Assembly (NCBI GenBank): GCA_037039685.1
Contig: JAWNGF010000002.1
Location: 5,208,001-5,272,000 of the forward strand
Origin: Ceratobasidium sp. AG-K
Lineage: Eukaryota > Basidiomycota > Agaricomycetes > Cantharellales > Ceratobasidiaceae
Length of the DNA stretch: 64,000 nucleotides
Direction: 5' to 3'
In this document: in pieces, positions 36,215 through 46,829 of the stretch
How positions within the stretch are numbered: position 1 is the stretch's first letter
How the letters are laid out: each line of letters opens with the position of its first letter
The notes under the pieces: model-generated
The model's input: the letters and a program-made list of their open reading frames with translations, nothing else
Databases searched by the model: none
What the model was told of the DNA's origin: nothing
Program-made: the position numbers and the translations under genes

Positions 36215-37705
36215 ATGGCTTCCGACAGAGATCAACTAATTTCTATGGGATTTGCTGCTGAGAGAGTAGATTGTAAATTCTTTCTTGCCGTGTGTGAGAG
36301 TTAGCCACTCACTGGACCACATTCGTATTCTTCGAAGGGGCACTCAAGGCCACTAATAATGCTGGGCTCCAGCCAGCCATGGATCATATTCTCGAAAACG
36401 ACGGCAAACCTGTGCCCGACTTGACTAGTGTTACTAGCACAAGTGCACCCCCGGTTCAAGCGAACGATGAACAGGATGACGAAGAACTTGAGGCACTTCG
36501 AGCTCAATATGGCGGTGGCGGGGCAGCCGCGTCAGCAAGCAGTTCAGCCCCTGGGGGCGTGGCACAGGTCCGTAGCTACATGTAAATCCAACTGACTTAG
36601 CGGTCCACGTTGTTCTTTTTACTCTAGTCGATCAAGTGCTCCCAATGCGGCAAGGTCTTTCGCGATACCGCACTGGCAAACTTCCATGCTGAGAAATCCG
36701 GTCATGACCAGTTCGAAGAGTCGACGGAGGAGGTAAGGAGCCTACTCGTCCGGCAAAGGATGCTGAAGCTGATAGCAAATGTATAGATTAAACCACTCAC
36801 CGAAGAGGAAAAGAAAGAAAGGCTAGCTGAACTCCGAGCCCGCATGGAGGAAAAACGTGCAGCAAAAGCAGCCGAGGAGGCTAAAGAGGCACGCGCGAAC
36901 GAGGTGATACGGAGAAAAGGAGGCCAAGATATAGGGTCAATTAAAGAAGAGCTGAAACTGAAGGAGGCTGAAAAGGAGGCACGACAACGAAAGCAGGGTA
37001 AGGCATATCTCGGTCTCAATCAATGCTGCTATTCGAACACCATGTTACAGATAAGATTGATGATGCTAAGGCGAAGGCTGCTGTCCGTGCTCAAATTGAG
37101 GCTGACAAAAAGGCGCGTGCCGAAAAGGCTGCAAAGGAAAAGGCATTGCGAGAGGTGAAAACAATGTCATTTCCCATTCAATTAACGCTAGATATCTTCT
37201 GCAGGGACGTGAGTATCAACAAGCTCCGATCAGTGGGGTTGGTGGGTCGACAACCCCCAGCGCTGCTGCACCTGGAGCCAAGAGCTCGGACGCAAAAAAT
37301 ACGAGGCTTCAGATTAGACTAGCTTCCGGGGGTGCACCTCTTACGACTACGATGGCTAGCGATAGTAGTATGTGTGCCTCGTATTATTTTACGTTCTCGA
37401 TGCTAATAATGTGCATTATGAAAGCGTTGCATGAAGTCGCACTCTTTGTCGAGGCACAAAACCCCGCAATATCCTCTCAAACGGTTACATTCTCAACCAC
37501 GTTCCCTCGGTGAGAGGGGTTGGCATATGCGTATGTTGATCATTACTCATCTATTGTCGAATTGCAGGAAAGTCTTTGCTCGTGCTGACTTTAACCGGAC
37601 ACTTAAAGAATTGGATCTAGTACCATCCGCGGTCGGTGTGCCTTGCATGCGTAGCTCGATTGATGTACTAAAACAGTTTCTAACCAGGTTCTTATGGCTG
37701 CTTGA
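36215..37705 (+). CDS. UBA-UBX domain protein (UBXN1/SAKS1-like)
   Basis: An N-terminal UBA domain (LISMGFAAERVDWALKATNN, with the MGF loop) binds ubiquitin. It is followed by a C2H2 finger (CSQCGKVFRDTALANFHAEK then SGH), a long charged coiled coil (about residues 130-230, Glu/Lys/Ala-rich) and a C-terminal UBX domain. The UBX carries the signature cis-proline turn FPR (TTFPRKSFARADF), the contact to the AAA ATPase Cdc48/p97. Such proteins recruit ubiquitylated clients to Cdc48 or restrain their degradation. The first acceptor was placed at 36336/36337 because it gives the Trp codon joining the UBA halves. A final six-codon exon (VLMAA, stop at 37703) closes the UBX fold. Confidence 0.9.
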
Positions 37706-37864
37706 AGGCTTTGAATCTTTCTGCGTACTGAACAGTTCCCACTATGTATAATGAAATGTAACCAATGAATTTGAAAAACCGCCACTTCAAAAGCGCCTGG
37801 GGCGTTTCTCATCATCTTGTTTCACAACTTCAACGGCCGTCCGAATTTACTTGGTGTTGGCCCC

Positions 37865-38981
37865 ATGGATAGCAATCAGAGACCAGCCAGGGCTGTCTGC
37901 CGCTACTTCTCCACTCCCCGTGGCTGTCTCGCCGGAAGTACTTGCCTTTACGCACATAGTTCCACCCCTGGGCCAAGTCCACGACAAACGAAGCAAGTTT
38001 GTTATTTTTATAATAGAGGTCCGTAAATCTAGACAGGCGTCTCGAACATTATCTTACTTTGTTTGGTAGGCTACTGTCGCCGTGGGTCCGCTTGTTGGTA
38101 TCTGCACACCGAGCCCACTCCCAAGTCAGAGGACGCAAACGCTGACAAGGTCAAGGACAACGCTAAAGGCAAGGACCCAGAGCCTGAAGAGCTCCTCTGC
38201 TCGATCTGTTTCGAGGCGCCAACCGAGTTTGGCTTACTTGGTACAATTCTCCGCTTGTTGTTTATGGGACACGGTGTCTGATCGATTTCTAGCGGGATGT
38301 TCTCACGTATTTTGTCTGAAGGTGAGTTGACTGGTGCCATGTGCAACTTTGAAGCTTAGGTCGCTGTCAGTGTATAATGGATTGGAGGAGTTCCAAGGGA
38401 AAAGGTAGGCTTTGTGTCGCAAACCATGGGTGGGTTTCATCTCGCATGTACATTAACCAAAACTCGCAGACACGGACGTAGTCATTTCGAACACCAACAA
38501 GACATGTCCAGTGTGTCGTGCGCCATCAAAGTTTATTACCCCATCTAGTCGCTTCACGACCAAGGACTCGCCCGAGCGCGCACAATGTGTTGAAGGATAC
38601 AAGTCAACATTGGGCAAAATACCTTGCAGGTATGTAGCATATTATTCACATTTCTCGGCCGGTCCTTACTAGTATCTCAGATACTTTAACAAAAGTTCAC
38701 CTAATAACAGGTTCTGTCCCTATGGAAAGGACTGTTTCTACCAACACCGGAATGATGATGGCACCCCTTACGTCTTTCGTGAGGGCGTAGAATCGATGAT
38801 GGAACGATACAAGTCCAGGATGATAGCGTCGAGGTCACTTGAGACTGCTGCTATCATAGAGACCATTCTCGTTAATCATCGGTGGGGTCTCACGAGTGGT
38901 CATTATGATAGCGACGATGATTATGGGTTTGAAGGATCCGATATTTCTGACTTGGATTGGATGCCAGCTCTAATGGTTTAG
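37865..38981 (+). CDS. Makorin-type RING E3 ubiquitin ligase
   Basis: Two N-terminal C3H1 fingers (VCRYFSTPRGCLAGSTCLYAH and VCYFYNRGYCRRGSACWYLH), a C3HC4 RING (LLCSICFEAP, CSHVFCLKCIMDWR, KTCPVCRAP) and a third C3H1 finger (IPCRYFNKSSPNNRFCPYG then KDCFYQH) define the makorin layout. Makorins bind RNA through C3H1 fingers and ubiquitylate associated factors. For the third finger the acceptor at the ATCTCAG near 38680 was chosen over the later AACAG, because only it restores the CRYF spacing. The tail is acidic (SDDDYGFEGSDISD). It lies 160 bp downstream of the UBX gene in the same direction. Confidence 0.9.
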
Positions 38982-39217
38982 ACATCCTTTCTCTTTTTGC
39001 TTTCCCTTTTGTTTGAGGCCCGCACTCAATCATACCCACAGTATCTATAACGTAGCGTTACCATATTGAGACAAGGCGATGTTGGTCGTTGCAAATTCAT
39101 TTTACCTGGAGCTTATTACGACCGCCAGGCAGCCATTTCCGCGTTATCCAACTAGTTAAACCCACAGCGAGAAACAGTCTCGATATCGTATTACACCACC
39201 ACCCAGTGCTCCCTCCA

Positions 39218-40829
39218 ATGGATGCAGACAAATCTTGGAAGTCATTGTCTCGAATCATCGACTGGGTTCTGCCTCCTGTAATAGTGGGATATTCATGGTA
39301 AGCATGTTCATTACTGGCTTCTATAAATAACGTACGTAACTACGGTGATTCACAGCTGGGGTCTGTACATGTCAATATTCCATGTTGGAAGTAAGTTGCC
39401 TGTGTATGTGGATAAAGATTAGTTGTTTAAGTGGACATGATCCTCTGCTTCCAGTAGGGTGGCTTGGCTGCCATAATAATCGGCCAGCGCCTGCAGGTGA
39501 GTTTTGAGACTGCGTACGCAAGCCAAAAGATGATCGCTCACCAGGGCTTGCCTAGTAATCTATATCATCCTCAGCACGATCACCGTGTCGACCATTGTTG
39601 GTCTGATTGTTTTCCTCTGGACGCTGCCACCCAGCCATGATACACCTCCTCATTTAGACCACGCTGCTGCCCAGTTTTGGTTCGATAAGTTCCCACGGGA
39701 GTGCTTAGACGAGGCTGGTACCCTCGCCAGATGTCATAAAGGTCACTGTGCAGGTCGAGTGAAGCCACCTCGCTCTCACCACTGTTCGGTATGCCAGACC
39801 TGCCGTGTAGAATGGGATCATCATGTGCGTGCGCTTGTTTGGTAAACGTCACTTGTTTCTGAGCATTGTGGTGTCATCCTAGTGTCCGTGGGTACGTATT
39901 AAAATGATGGCATTTGTGAGCTCCTAACCAAGGCGCCTAGGTAGGTTGTTGCTTGACGATTCGTCAATCGAAATCGTTCTTGATGCTTTTAGCTGTGACG
40001 GCCTTTGGTGTTTGTTTTATGGCCGCACCAGTGATACAACCTATAATCCAGGGCGCAGAAGCCATGTACGCGGTTTCTCGCTCGGATGCGCGATGTAAAC
40101 GCTTCTGGTGGGACTGGTGGGGTTCGTATGTGGTGTTTGGCGGCCCAGGTGGACGATGGATACTGGGGACAGCTCTAGGATATTGGATAGCTGAGCACGA
40201 TATTCCTTCCAATCCGCGACAGTGTCGCTATGGACAACCCATCATGTCACCTAGAGTTAGCTCAGCACTCACGCTTGTCACAGCTTTGTGCCTCTCTGGA
40301 TTTTGCTTGGTGAGCTGAAGCATAGAACCTGGTAAACTCTCACGAACGCAGAATATAGGTGCTTGCTATACAGATGGGATTTCATTTGCTAAAGGGACAA
40401 ACCACCATCGAAGCCTTGCAGAGTGGAACATTGGTCAGGAAAGCCGATGCTTCTCCTAGCCGATTTATATGGATACCCTCTAGGTTGCTCAACCCACTTG
40501 TTGACTCGCTTCCTATAACGCACATCCCACACGCAGATGCAGAATGCGGAGGCGTACGCCTTCGCGCTCCAATCCCTGCAGTATCATCCACTACCCACGG
40601 TATGGCACTTCCGGTAGAGGCAAGTCTACGGACGTACGATCTTGGCGTTCGGAAGAATGTGCAAGTGTTCTTCAGCAGACCGCTTCTGTGGTCAACGCCA
40701 TCATCAGAGTATGTATATGCGTCACCCTGCATAAACTGTTGATTGAGCCGCACTAGGAATGCACTTCGCGAACCCCCTGAAATCAATCCCAAGATCATCG
40801 AGCTCATTAAGCGGACCCAGGTTCGGTAA
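39218..40829 (+). CDS. DHHC palmitoyltransferase with microexon-encoded active site
   Basis: S-acyltransferase that moves palmitate to Cys of target proteins. Four hydrophobic segments are visible: VLPPVIVGYS, VIYIILSTITVSTIVGLIVF, FLMLLAVTAFGVCFMAA and ALTLVTALCLSGFCLVLA. The Cys-rich domain lies between the second and third (RCHKGHCAGRVKPPRSHHC, SVCQTCRVEWDHHC, PWVGCCL). The exon ends at ...WDHH (39824), then a 9-nt exon 39883-39891 supplies Cys-Pro-Trp, and the next exon starts at 39941 with VGCCLTIRQS. The catalytic Cys is therefore in the microexon. It ends 117 bp tail-to-tail from APN2. The specific orthologue (Pfa3, Pfa4 or other) is not clear. Confidence 0.88.
39883..39891 (+). other. 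9-nt microexon (Cys-Pro-Trp) of the DHHC gene
   Basis: TGTCCGTGG is preceded by CATCCTAG and followed by GTACGTATT. The flanking introns are 58 nt (39825-39882) and 49 nt (39892-39940). Skipping it would keep frame but remove the active-site Cys. Confidence 0.75.
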
Positions 40830-40946
40830 CAAGATTTTATTAGATTGTATTCATAGTCGAAGACATAGGCCGAAAAGAAAATAGCCCCATCCTGCGGACC
40901 ATACGTCCAGTATAAAGTAGGAGTGGAGACATTGAATATAAGTAAC

Positions 40947-43060
40947 TTAGCCTCCATGTTTGGTCTCTCTTTTCACGTCGCTGGCCCACTTGAAATAATT
41001 ACACCGATATCGTGGGTCTACTTCCTCTCGCAGTCTGGTAGACTTCCCAGAATCATACCCTGGTCCGATAGGCCTTGTGGATAGTTTTGGATAGTTTTAG
41101 TTTTACGTTTCATGTGTAGAACAACAGACTCACATAGAGCAAACAAAAAACCTTTTCCCTTTATTAGGGCCAGGTTTATTCGCAGTAAACTCTTTTGTAG
41201 GGACATCGTGGACGGTACAGTTCGGCGCCTCTATGGGCCGCATCAACTGAGACCATGCGTCCTTACTAGATTTCCCGTCCTTCGCTTGAGAAGCAGGTAG
41301 TGTAGTGGAAATTCCGACGGGCGAATGGGCTTCCGCTGTCTGGGGCAAATCAACTTCGTCCTCCGAATCAAGTAGCTCTATCGGTGGAGAGCTAGGTTGT
41401 TTGGCTGAGCTCCCCTGACTTCCCGGAAAGAAAGTAGATAACTTGTGTTGCTTGCTCCCCCTGGTAGCCACCTGCGACTTCTTTGATTTCTTGGAGTCCA
41501 TGCTGCTAATCTCCGCGGTGGAGCTTGCCGTCTTTCGTTTGCGCCCTTCGGGTTTAGGTGACGGTATATTGTTTTGTGCGGGCACGGATGGATTCTCCTG
41601 CATCACCAGCGGAGAGAGAGAAGCGGGGTTAGATCCTAGGCCTTCTTGCTGGCAGGTAGATTTGCCGTCCAGAGGTTCAGTCACTGCAGGCGCAAGCTCC
41701 GGAACTGGCAGTACAGATTTCTTAGTGAAGAAAGTTGACAGAAGTTTCTGCTTGCCAGAATATTCATCCCAGTATTTGGTTGAAATGGGAGGAGGGTCCC
41801 TGTACTTCCCTTCAGAATCAAGAAGCGGGCCAAGCACGTCGACCAACCGAGAAATTCGACCGTCCGGTAAGGCGATTTCATCGTGGAGGTCGACGAAGAC
41901 AGGGCAATGGTCAGATCCACGTATATCTGGTTGAATGTCGCCATGTTTGAACCAAGGTAAAAGACCTTTGGTGAGCAGTATATAGTCTATGCGAGTTCCG
42001 TAGTTGGATTCGCGAGCGTTCGTTCGAGTATCCCAACCTGGCAAGCACATCAAAAACAGTTCAGTTAAAACATGCCTGACTCACATGTAAACATCTGCTC
42101 TCGCTCTGACCAAGCACGCCTCACCACATCAACCATAGGACCTTCTGGGTCCAGCCAGTCCCGAAACCAGGCCCGAACTGGCGGTTCCCAAAACGTGTTC
42201 TTTTTAGACTCGAGGGATCCCTCACAATGATCGACTGGAGCCGCAACCACGTTCAGGTCCCCCAAAACAATAACCTCCCGCCCTTCACCTATGAGCTTCC
42301 GAACGCGGTCCTCGAGCAACTTGTGAAAATTGAACTTGAATGGCAGGCGTTCTTCTGAAGTTTGGTTCGGGCAATATACGTTGATGAGAACAAAGAGGCC
42401 GAAATCGACCACCAGAGCGCGTCCTTCGCTATCCAAGTCCACAAAGTCCGAAGGCAAGTTGCCTAGTTCATCTGGCATCAGCTCCAACTACACCATAGAA
42501 AATCAGAACGAGAGGGCAGGATGTAATGTGGATATTCCTTACCGTGCTCGCCTCAGGGTAAGTAACGGATATTCGCTGGTTCGCGTCGAGTTGGACCTTA
42601 CTAGTGGATTGAATCCCGCCCGCTAAACCCTCTTCCGCCTTCAGAGGTATAACCGTGGCCTTGTTCGTATAAACAGCCACCCCGCTATAACCACCCTTGT
42701 TTTTAGGAAAGCTCATCGTTGCATCGTAGTTTCCAGGAAGAGCCAGGGACTTCGTAAGGAGCTGGCGAGATATTTTCATCTCTAACGTACTCTAAGTGAA
42801 GGAATTTAGATGCACGGTGTGATCTGATATTACCTTGGAAACATATTATATCAGCGCCCAGCTCCTTTAGCATTTCTTCGCATGTCTTGAGTGTGTACCA
42901 TCTGGAAAAGTCATGTTGGCAAATGGTGACTCGAGGCTGAAAACGGTACTAACGGGTGATATTGGGAGAGCGTACGAATACCATTCTGACCGTGGTTAGT
43001 TGACCGTGAGATCTAGTTTTGCTTGGGTAAACCTACTACGTTCCAGGATAGAATTCTCAT
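40947..43060 (-). CDS. APN2: AP endonuclease 2 with zf-GRF and two PIP boxes
   Basis: Start ATG 43058-43060, stop TAA 40947-40949. The exonuclease-endonuclease-phosphatase domain holds MRILSWNV + NGIRTL, KGGYSGVAVYT, VIVLGDLNVVAAPVDHCEG, RIDYILLT and the catalytic GSDHCPVFVDLHDE. It nicks abasic sites and trims 3' blocked ends in base-excision repair. The C-terminal third is Ser/Pro-rich and contains two PCNA-interaction boxes matching QxxLxxFF: QKLLSTFF and QHKLSTFF. It ends with a GRF zinc finger (CTVHDVP, GPNKGKRFFVCSMP, CNYFKWAS), which binds single-stranded DNA in animal APE2. DAP3 lies 155 bp upstream on the same strand. Confidence 0.93.
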
Positions 43061-43215
43061 AAGGTGGTGGTGGCTAAGAGGCAGGTACGATGAGGTTGAC
43101 GTAATCATTAAGCGCTGCCTTACGCACAGCGCCGACTTCAACTAATAGAGGTAGTATATAGTACGGTGCTCAAAACCAGAGCCCTCAATTATTCATTCGC
43201 ATAGATTTACGTTAT

Positions 43216-45045
43216 TTATGATGCTCCCAATGTTGTCAACAGTCCCGTTTTCACCAGCTCACGCGGATTACCGCTAGCCTCGACGAACTTGGCCATAAAC
43301 AGGGAGTCGGTTGCCGCTAAGGATGAAAATTCTTTACTACGGCATCTACCGGTCAGATGTAATACACTCACGCGTATGCAATGCGTTATTTTTAACCCAG
43401 ATATCGAACATGGATGTGGCTTCCCCAATTTGCATCTTCGAGGGAACTCGAAGCCCTTTAACACCCGATGCATAATGCAAAACGTCCCCATTGCGACGTT
43501 CGTAAGGTGATACGAACCCAGGCTCTATCATGCCCAACGCCTCCTTCAGTGGAAGTGGTGCTAGGAACCGTGCGTCAGTATTAGACACCGCACCAAGCAC
43601 TGCGCCCCTAGCCTACTCTCAAGAGTCAATACACTGACTGTATGCGCGATGCCCCTGTCATACGTACCAATACGCGCATTCCTGCCGCATACTCTAGTAT
43701 TAGCCGTGGGATACTGAGATGATGCGCGAACAGTAACTGATACTGAGGGTCCCGATACTTTGACATACAAAAGAGTGCTTGGAAATCATCGATAGCCAAT
43801 AGCACCGGATGCCTTCATCCAGTCGAATAAGTAAACCAGCTGATGGTAACCCCAAAGGCAGACTTACTTTGTTTGCTCTCCTAATACTCTCAACGCAACC
43901 TCCAAGGTTTCGGTCGCTAACGACTGGTCCTTTAGGCCAACATCAAGAAGGTTTGAAAGCGGAGTCCCTTGAGGGAATGTTCCCAGCCGATCGTTTTGGA
44001 TCTCTTTGGCAATCTGAGTATCGGACGACCGCAATATTTCGGAATTTGCTTGTACAAATTGTTCCAGGAGCTGTAACGCAAGCTCTGGTTGCTGAAAGGT
44101 TCGTGTTCGCGCGTCATATGCATAAGGGGTTGTCGAGTCCACCCAGCTCGTCGCTACAAGCCCGCTTCAGTGATGGTATCCCAACGACTCTACCAGATTT
44201 GCCTACCTCTTGGTGCATACAATACAATCCATTTCTTTGCCGCAGCATAATTGGCAGCCTGTAGGAGTAGATGGCTTTTCCCAGATCCTGTGTCGCCGAC
44301 TGCAAAAGTTGAGCTGTACGGTCGATAGGGCAAATCCGCCTGCTCACTTAATACCACTCTCGAATCCTTGCTAGATGTCCCCAAATTTCCTCCCTTGTCT
44401 AGTGTATTTATAACGGAAAGTGTAATATCACGAATGACAGAGGTCGGACTAGACAGAAGTGAAAACTAGATTGCAGGTAAGTCTGGGCGTGAATAGGAAT
44501 CGATGATATACACACCTCATCCTCGAGTGAGAGGGGTAGTCCAAATGTTCCTGTAACCGTACCTGGACCCGAGGGGAGCGATACAGCCGTTCCAATGGCA
44601 CGTGTAGTGAGAGTCTCCTGCGAATATCACTCAGTAACCAATAATAGGCCCAAACATTCGCACGTACTGGCGTTAGCTCAGGCAAACTCAGCTCGCGCTT
44701 GGGCGACTGTAGCAAATGGTGGCCTGTAAGTTGAGAAGCAGAAAGCGCGCTCGGTTTGGTTGCCTGTGGAACGTCGATTGATCGCTGTCAGGCATAGTAA
44801 ACCAGCGATGCATACTGTTATCCTTCTGGCACCAGTGTATTGCTCCTTCTTCAGCTTGAACCCTCCGCTTTTTGTCTTGGTGGTAGGAGCTTGGCAGCGT
44901 TAGTTCTATTAAACCTGATCCCTATCCACTTTTGACCATGCTCACTTTTCGCCTTCGCCCGAACAACCGAGGACGATGTGAACAAACGCGAAGTTGCGGG
45001 CGGGAATCTTCCAGTGCCCAGAATTGACCTAGCTTGAGGTAGCAT
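43216..45045 (-). CDS. RSM23: Mitochondrial ribosomal GTP-binding protein mS29 (DAP3)
   Basis: Start ATG 45043-45045; stop TAA 43216-43218. DAP3/mS29 is the GTP-binding protein of the small mitoribosomal subunit. The N-terminus (MLPQARSILGTGRFPPATSR) is an amphipathic, acid-free presequence. The P-loop FAVGDTGSGKSHLLLQAANY is followed by AKKWIVLYAPR. Further C-terminal helices include RTFQQPELALQLLEQFVQAN and LATETLEVALRVLGEQTKYP. The final exon (ATDSLFMAKFVEASGNPREL) matches the end of the family. Several introns near 44100-44400 and 44720-44850 were placed only approximately. It is divergent from ARC40 across 232 bp. Confidence 0.85.
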
Positions 45046-45277
45046 AACTTGAAACGAAGAGCTTGTTGCAAACTTCTTAGATACGGACGAGCGATGGTAG
45101 CTTGCAACTCTCACTCATCAACGTCAACCACAAATTAACAGACCAGATCAATCTAATCTTATCTCGGCGCTTTGCTACGATATAGCCGCCGAATCGTGAT
45201 TGACACCCTCCACCACATCCGCCCGAAGTCGACTGCTAGTCCTTCGAGATATTGAACCACAAGTCGCGTATATCCAC
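45046..45277. promoter_or_regulatory. Shared divergent promoter of DAP3 and ARC40
   Basis: 232 bp separate the two start codons on opposite strands. No TATA element was seen. Sharing is inferred from spacing. Confidence 0.4.
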
Positions 45278-46829
45278 ATGGCTGCTCCCGAGATCTTTCC
45301 TCTTGCACAAGTGCCTCTGAGCTGCCACTCATTTAACGCGGACCGCTCCCGTGAGAACCTCCGTGACATCATCCTTGTAGTAGACGTCGCTTACCGACCC
45401 GCCAGAGGTGGCCGTATCACTGAATAGCAGCGAAGTTCAGATATTCTCCCGAAGTGGTGCGGAATGGAAAGCAGGCGAGACTTTGACTGAGGTTCGCCCC
45501 TTATTATCAAGACACTGCACATATCTCACATTACCAACAGCATGACAAGACAATCACATCAATCGACTGGGCTCCCAGCACAAATAGAATTGTGACTTGC
45601 TCGCAAGATCGCAATGCTTACGTGTGGGAGCAAAAGCAGGACCCCCAGACGGGTGCCGTTGCTTGGAAGCCGACCCTAGTTCTGCTGCGTATTAACCGTG
45701 CCGCAACTTTCGTTCGCTGGAGCCCTAAAGAAGATAAGTTTGCTGTGGCCAGCGGCGCTAGGTGAGTGAGCCCCCCCCCCCCCCTTCGTGTTGTACCCTT
45801 ATTTATCCCTGGACAGGGCGATCGCCGTTTGCTCGTTTGACGAAGAGAACAACTGGTGGGTTGCGAAACAACTCAAAAAGCCTATTCGGTACGCGTTAGA
45901 TTGAATTAGAGTTGATCGCCCACTAATTCTGGTTGTAGTTCAACCGTTCTTGCGCTTGACTGGCATCCCAACAACGTTTTGCTCGCCGCAGGGAGCGCGG
46001 ATATGAAGGCACGCGTCTTTTCTGCCTACATCAAGGACGTTGACAAGAAGTAAGTGTGATATACCCTGTTGTAAATTGGCTCGTTTAATGTTGTTACAAG
46101 ACCTGCACCCACGGTTTGGGGCGAGAAACTACCATTCAATACTGTCTGTGGGGAGTATGGTTCTCCGAGCGGTGGCTGGGTACACGCGGTTGCGTTCTCT
46201 CCCTCGGGTGACTTGCTTGCCTTTGCCAGTAGGTCTCATCACCGAACGCCCCGAGCTTAGCCCTGATTGTGATTTTACCAGGCCATGATAGTACTATCAC
46301 CCTCGTGAACCCTCAGATTGGAGCTCAAACCATCCGCATTTCCACCTTGCCGTATGTTACGCTCGCGTTCACTTCCGAGTCTTCTCTCGTCGCCGCAGGC
46401 CATGACTGTCAACCTGTGTTGTTCTCGGACAATGGGGCCGGCTGGGCTCTTGCAGGGTCTCTCGACGATATCACATCAGCCAAGACACCTGTTGGCGGTC
46501 CTCGCAGTGCAAACAGTGCTGTTGGCCGTTTGAACAACGAAGCCTTCAACCGGTTCAAGAATGCGGATTCTCGTGGTTCTACGGGCCCTCCGCCCATCCC
46601 AGGAAGCTCAGCTTCGACCTCTGGGGCAGGTGGCGAGTTGCTCACAGTCCATCAGAACACGATCACCAGCGTTCGCCCTTACGAGGGGAGCCCCGATAAC
46701 ATTACCCGTGTTAGCACCAGTGGGAAAGACGGTCTTTTAGTTCTCTGGGATGTCGCCGTCAAGACTGGCGCTGGTGGTGCTGGTGTGGCGAATGTGACGA
46801 ACCGCATGGGCGGAATGCACCTTCGTTGA
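45278..46829 (+). CDS. ARC40: Arp2/3 complex 41-kDa WD subunit (ARPC1/ARC40)
   Basis: A seven-bladed WD-repeat subunit of the Arp2/3 actin nucleator. Exon 1 ([20 protein letters not shown]) joins [17 protein letters not shown]. Repeats follow with family-typical text: [80 protein letters not shown]. Next is the long insert before the last blade ([19 protein letters not shown]), the region that contacts actin in ARPC1. The last blade ends [14 protein letters not shown]. Length is about 380 residues after splicing six introns, as expected. One intron starts with a 14-C homopolymer shortly after its donor. Confidence 0.93.
45771..45784 (+). repeat. C14 homopolymer in an ARC40 intron
   Basis: Fourteen consecutive C residues start ten bases after the GT donor of the intron that begins at 45762. 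A run of this length is prone to slippage and sequencing error, but it does not touch coding sequence. Confidence 0.9.

Noticed and set aside
40382..40957. A 191-codon minus-strand open frame
   Set aside because: It is antisense to the last exons of the DHHC gene, whose plus-strand reading is supported by family motifs.
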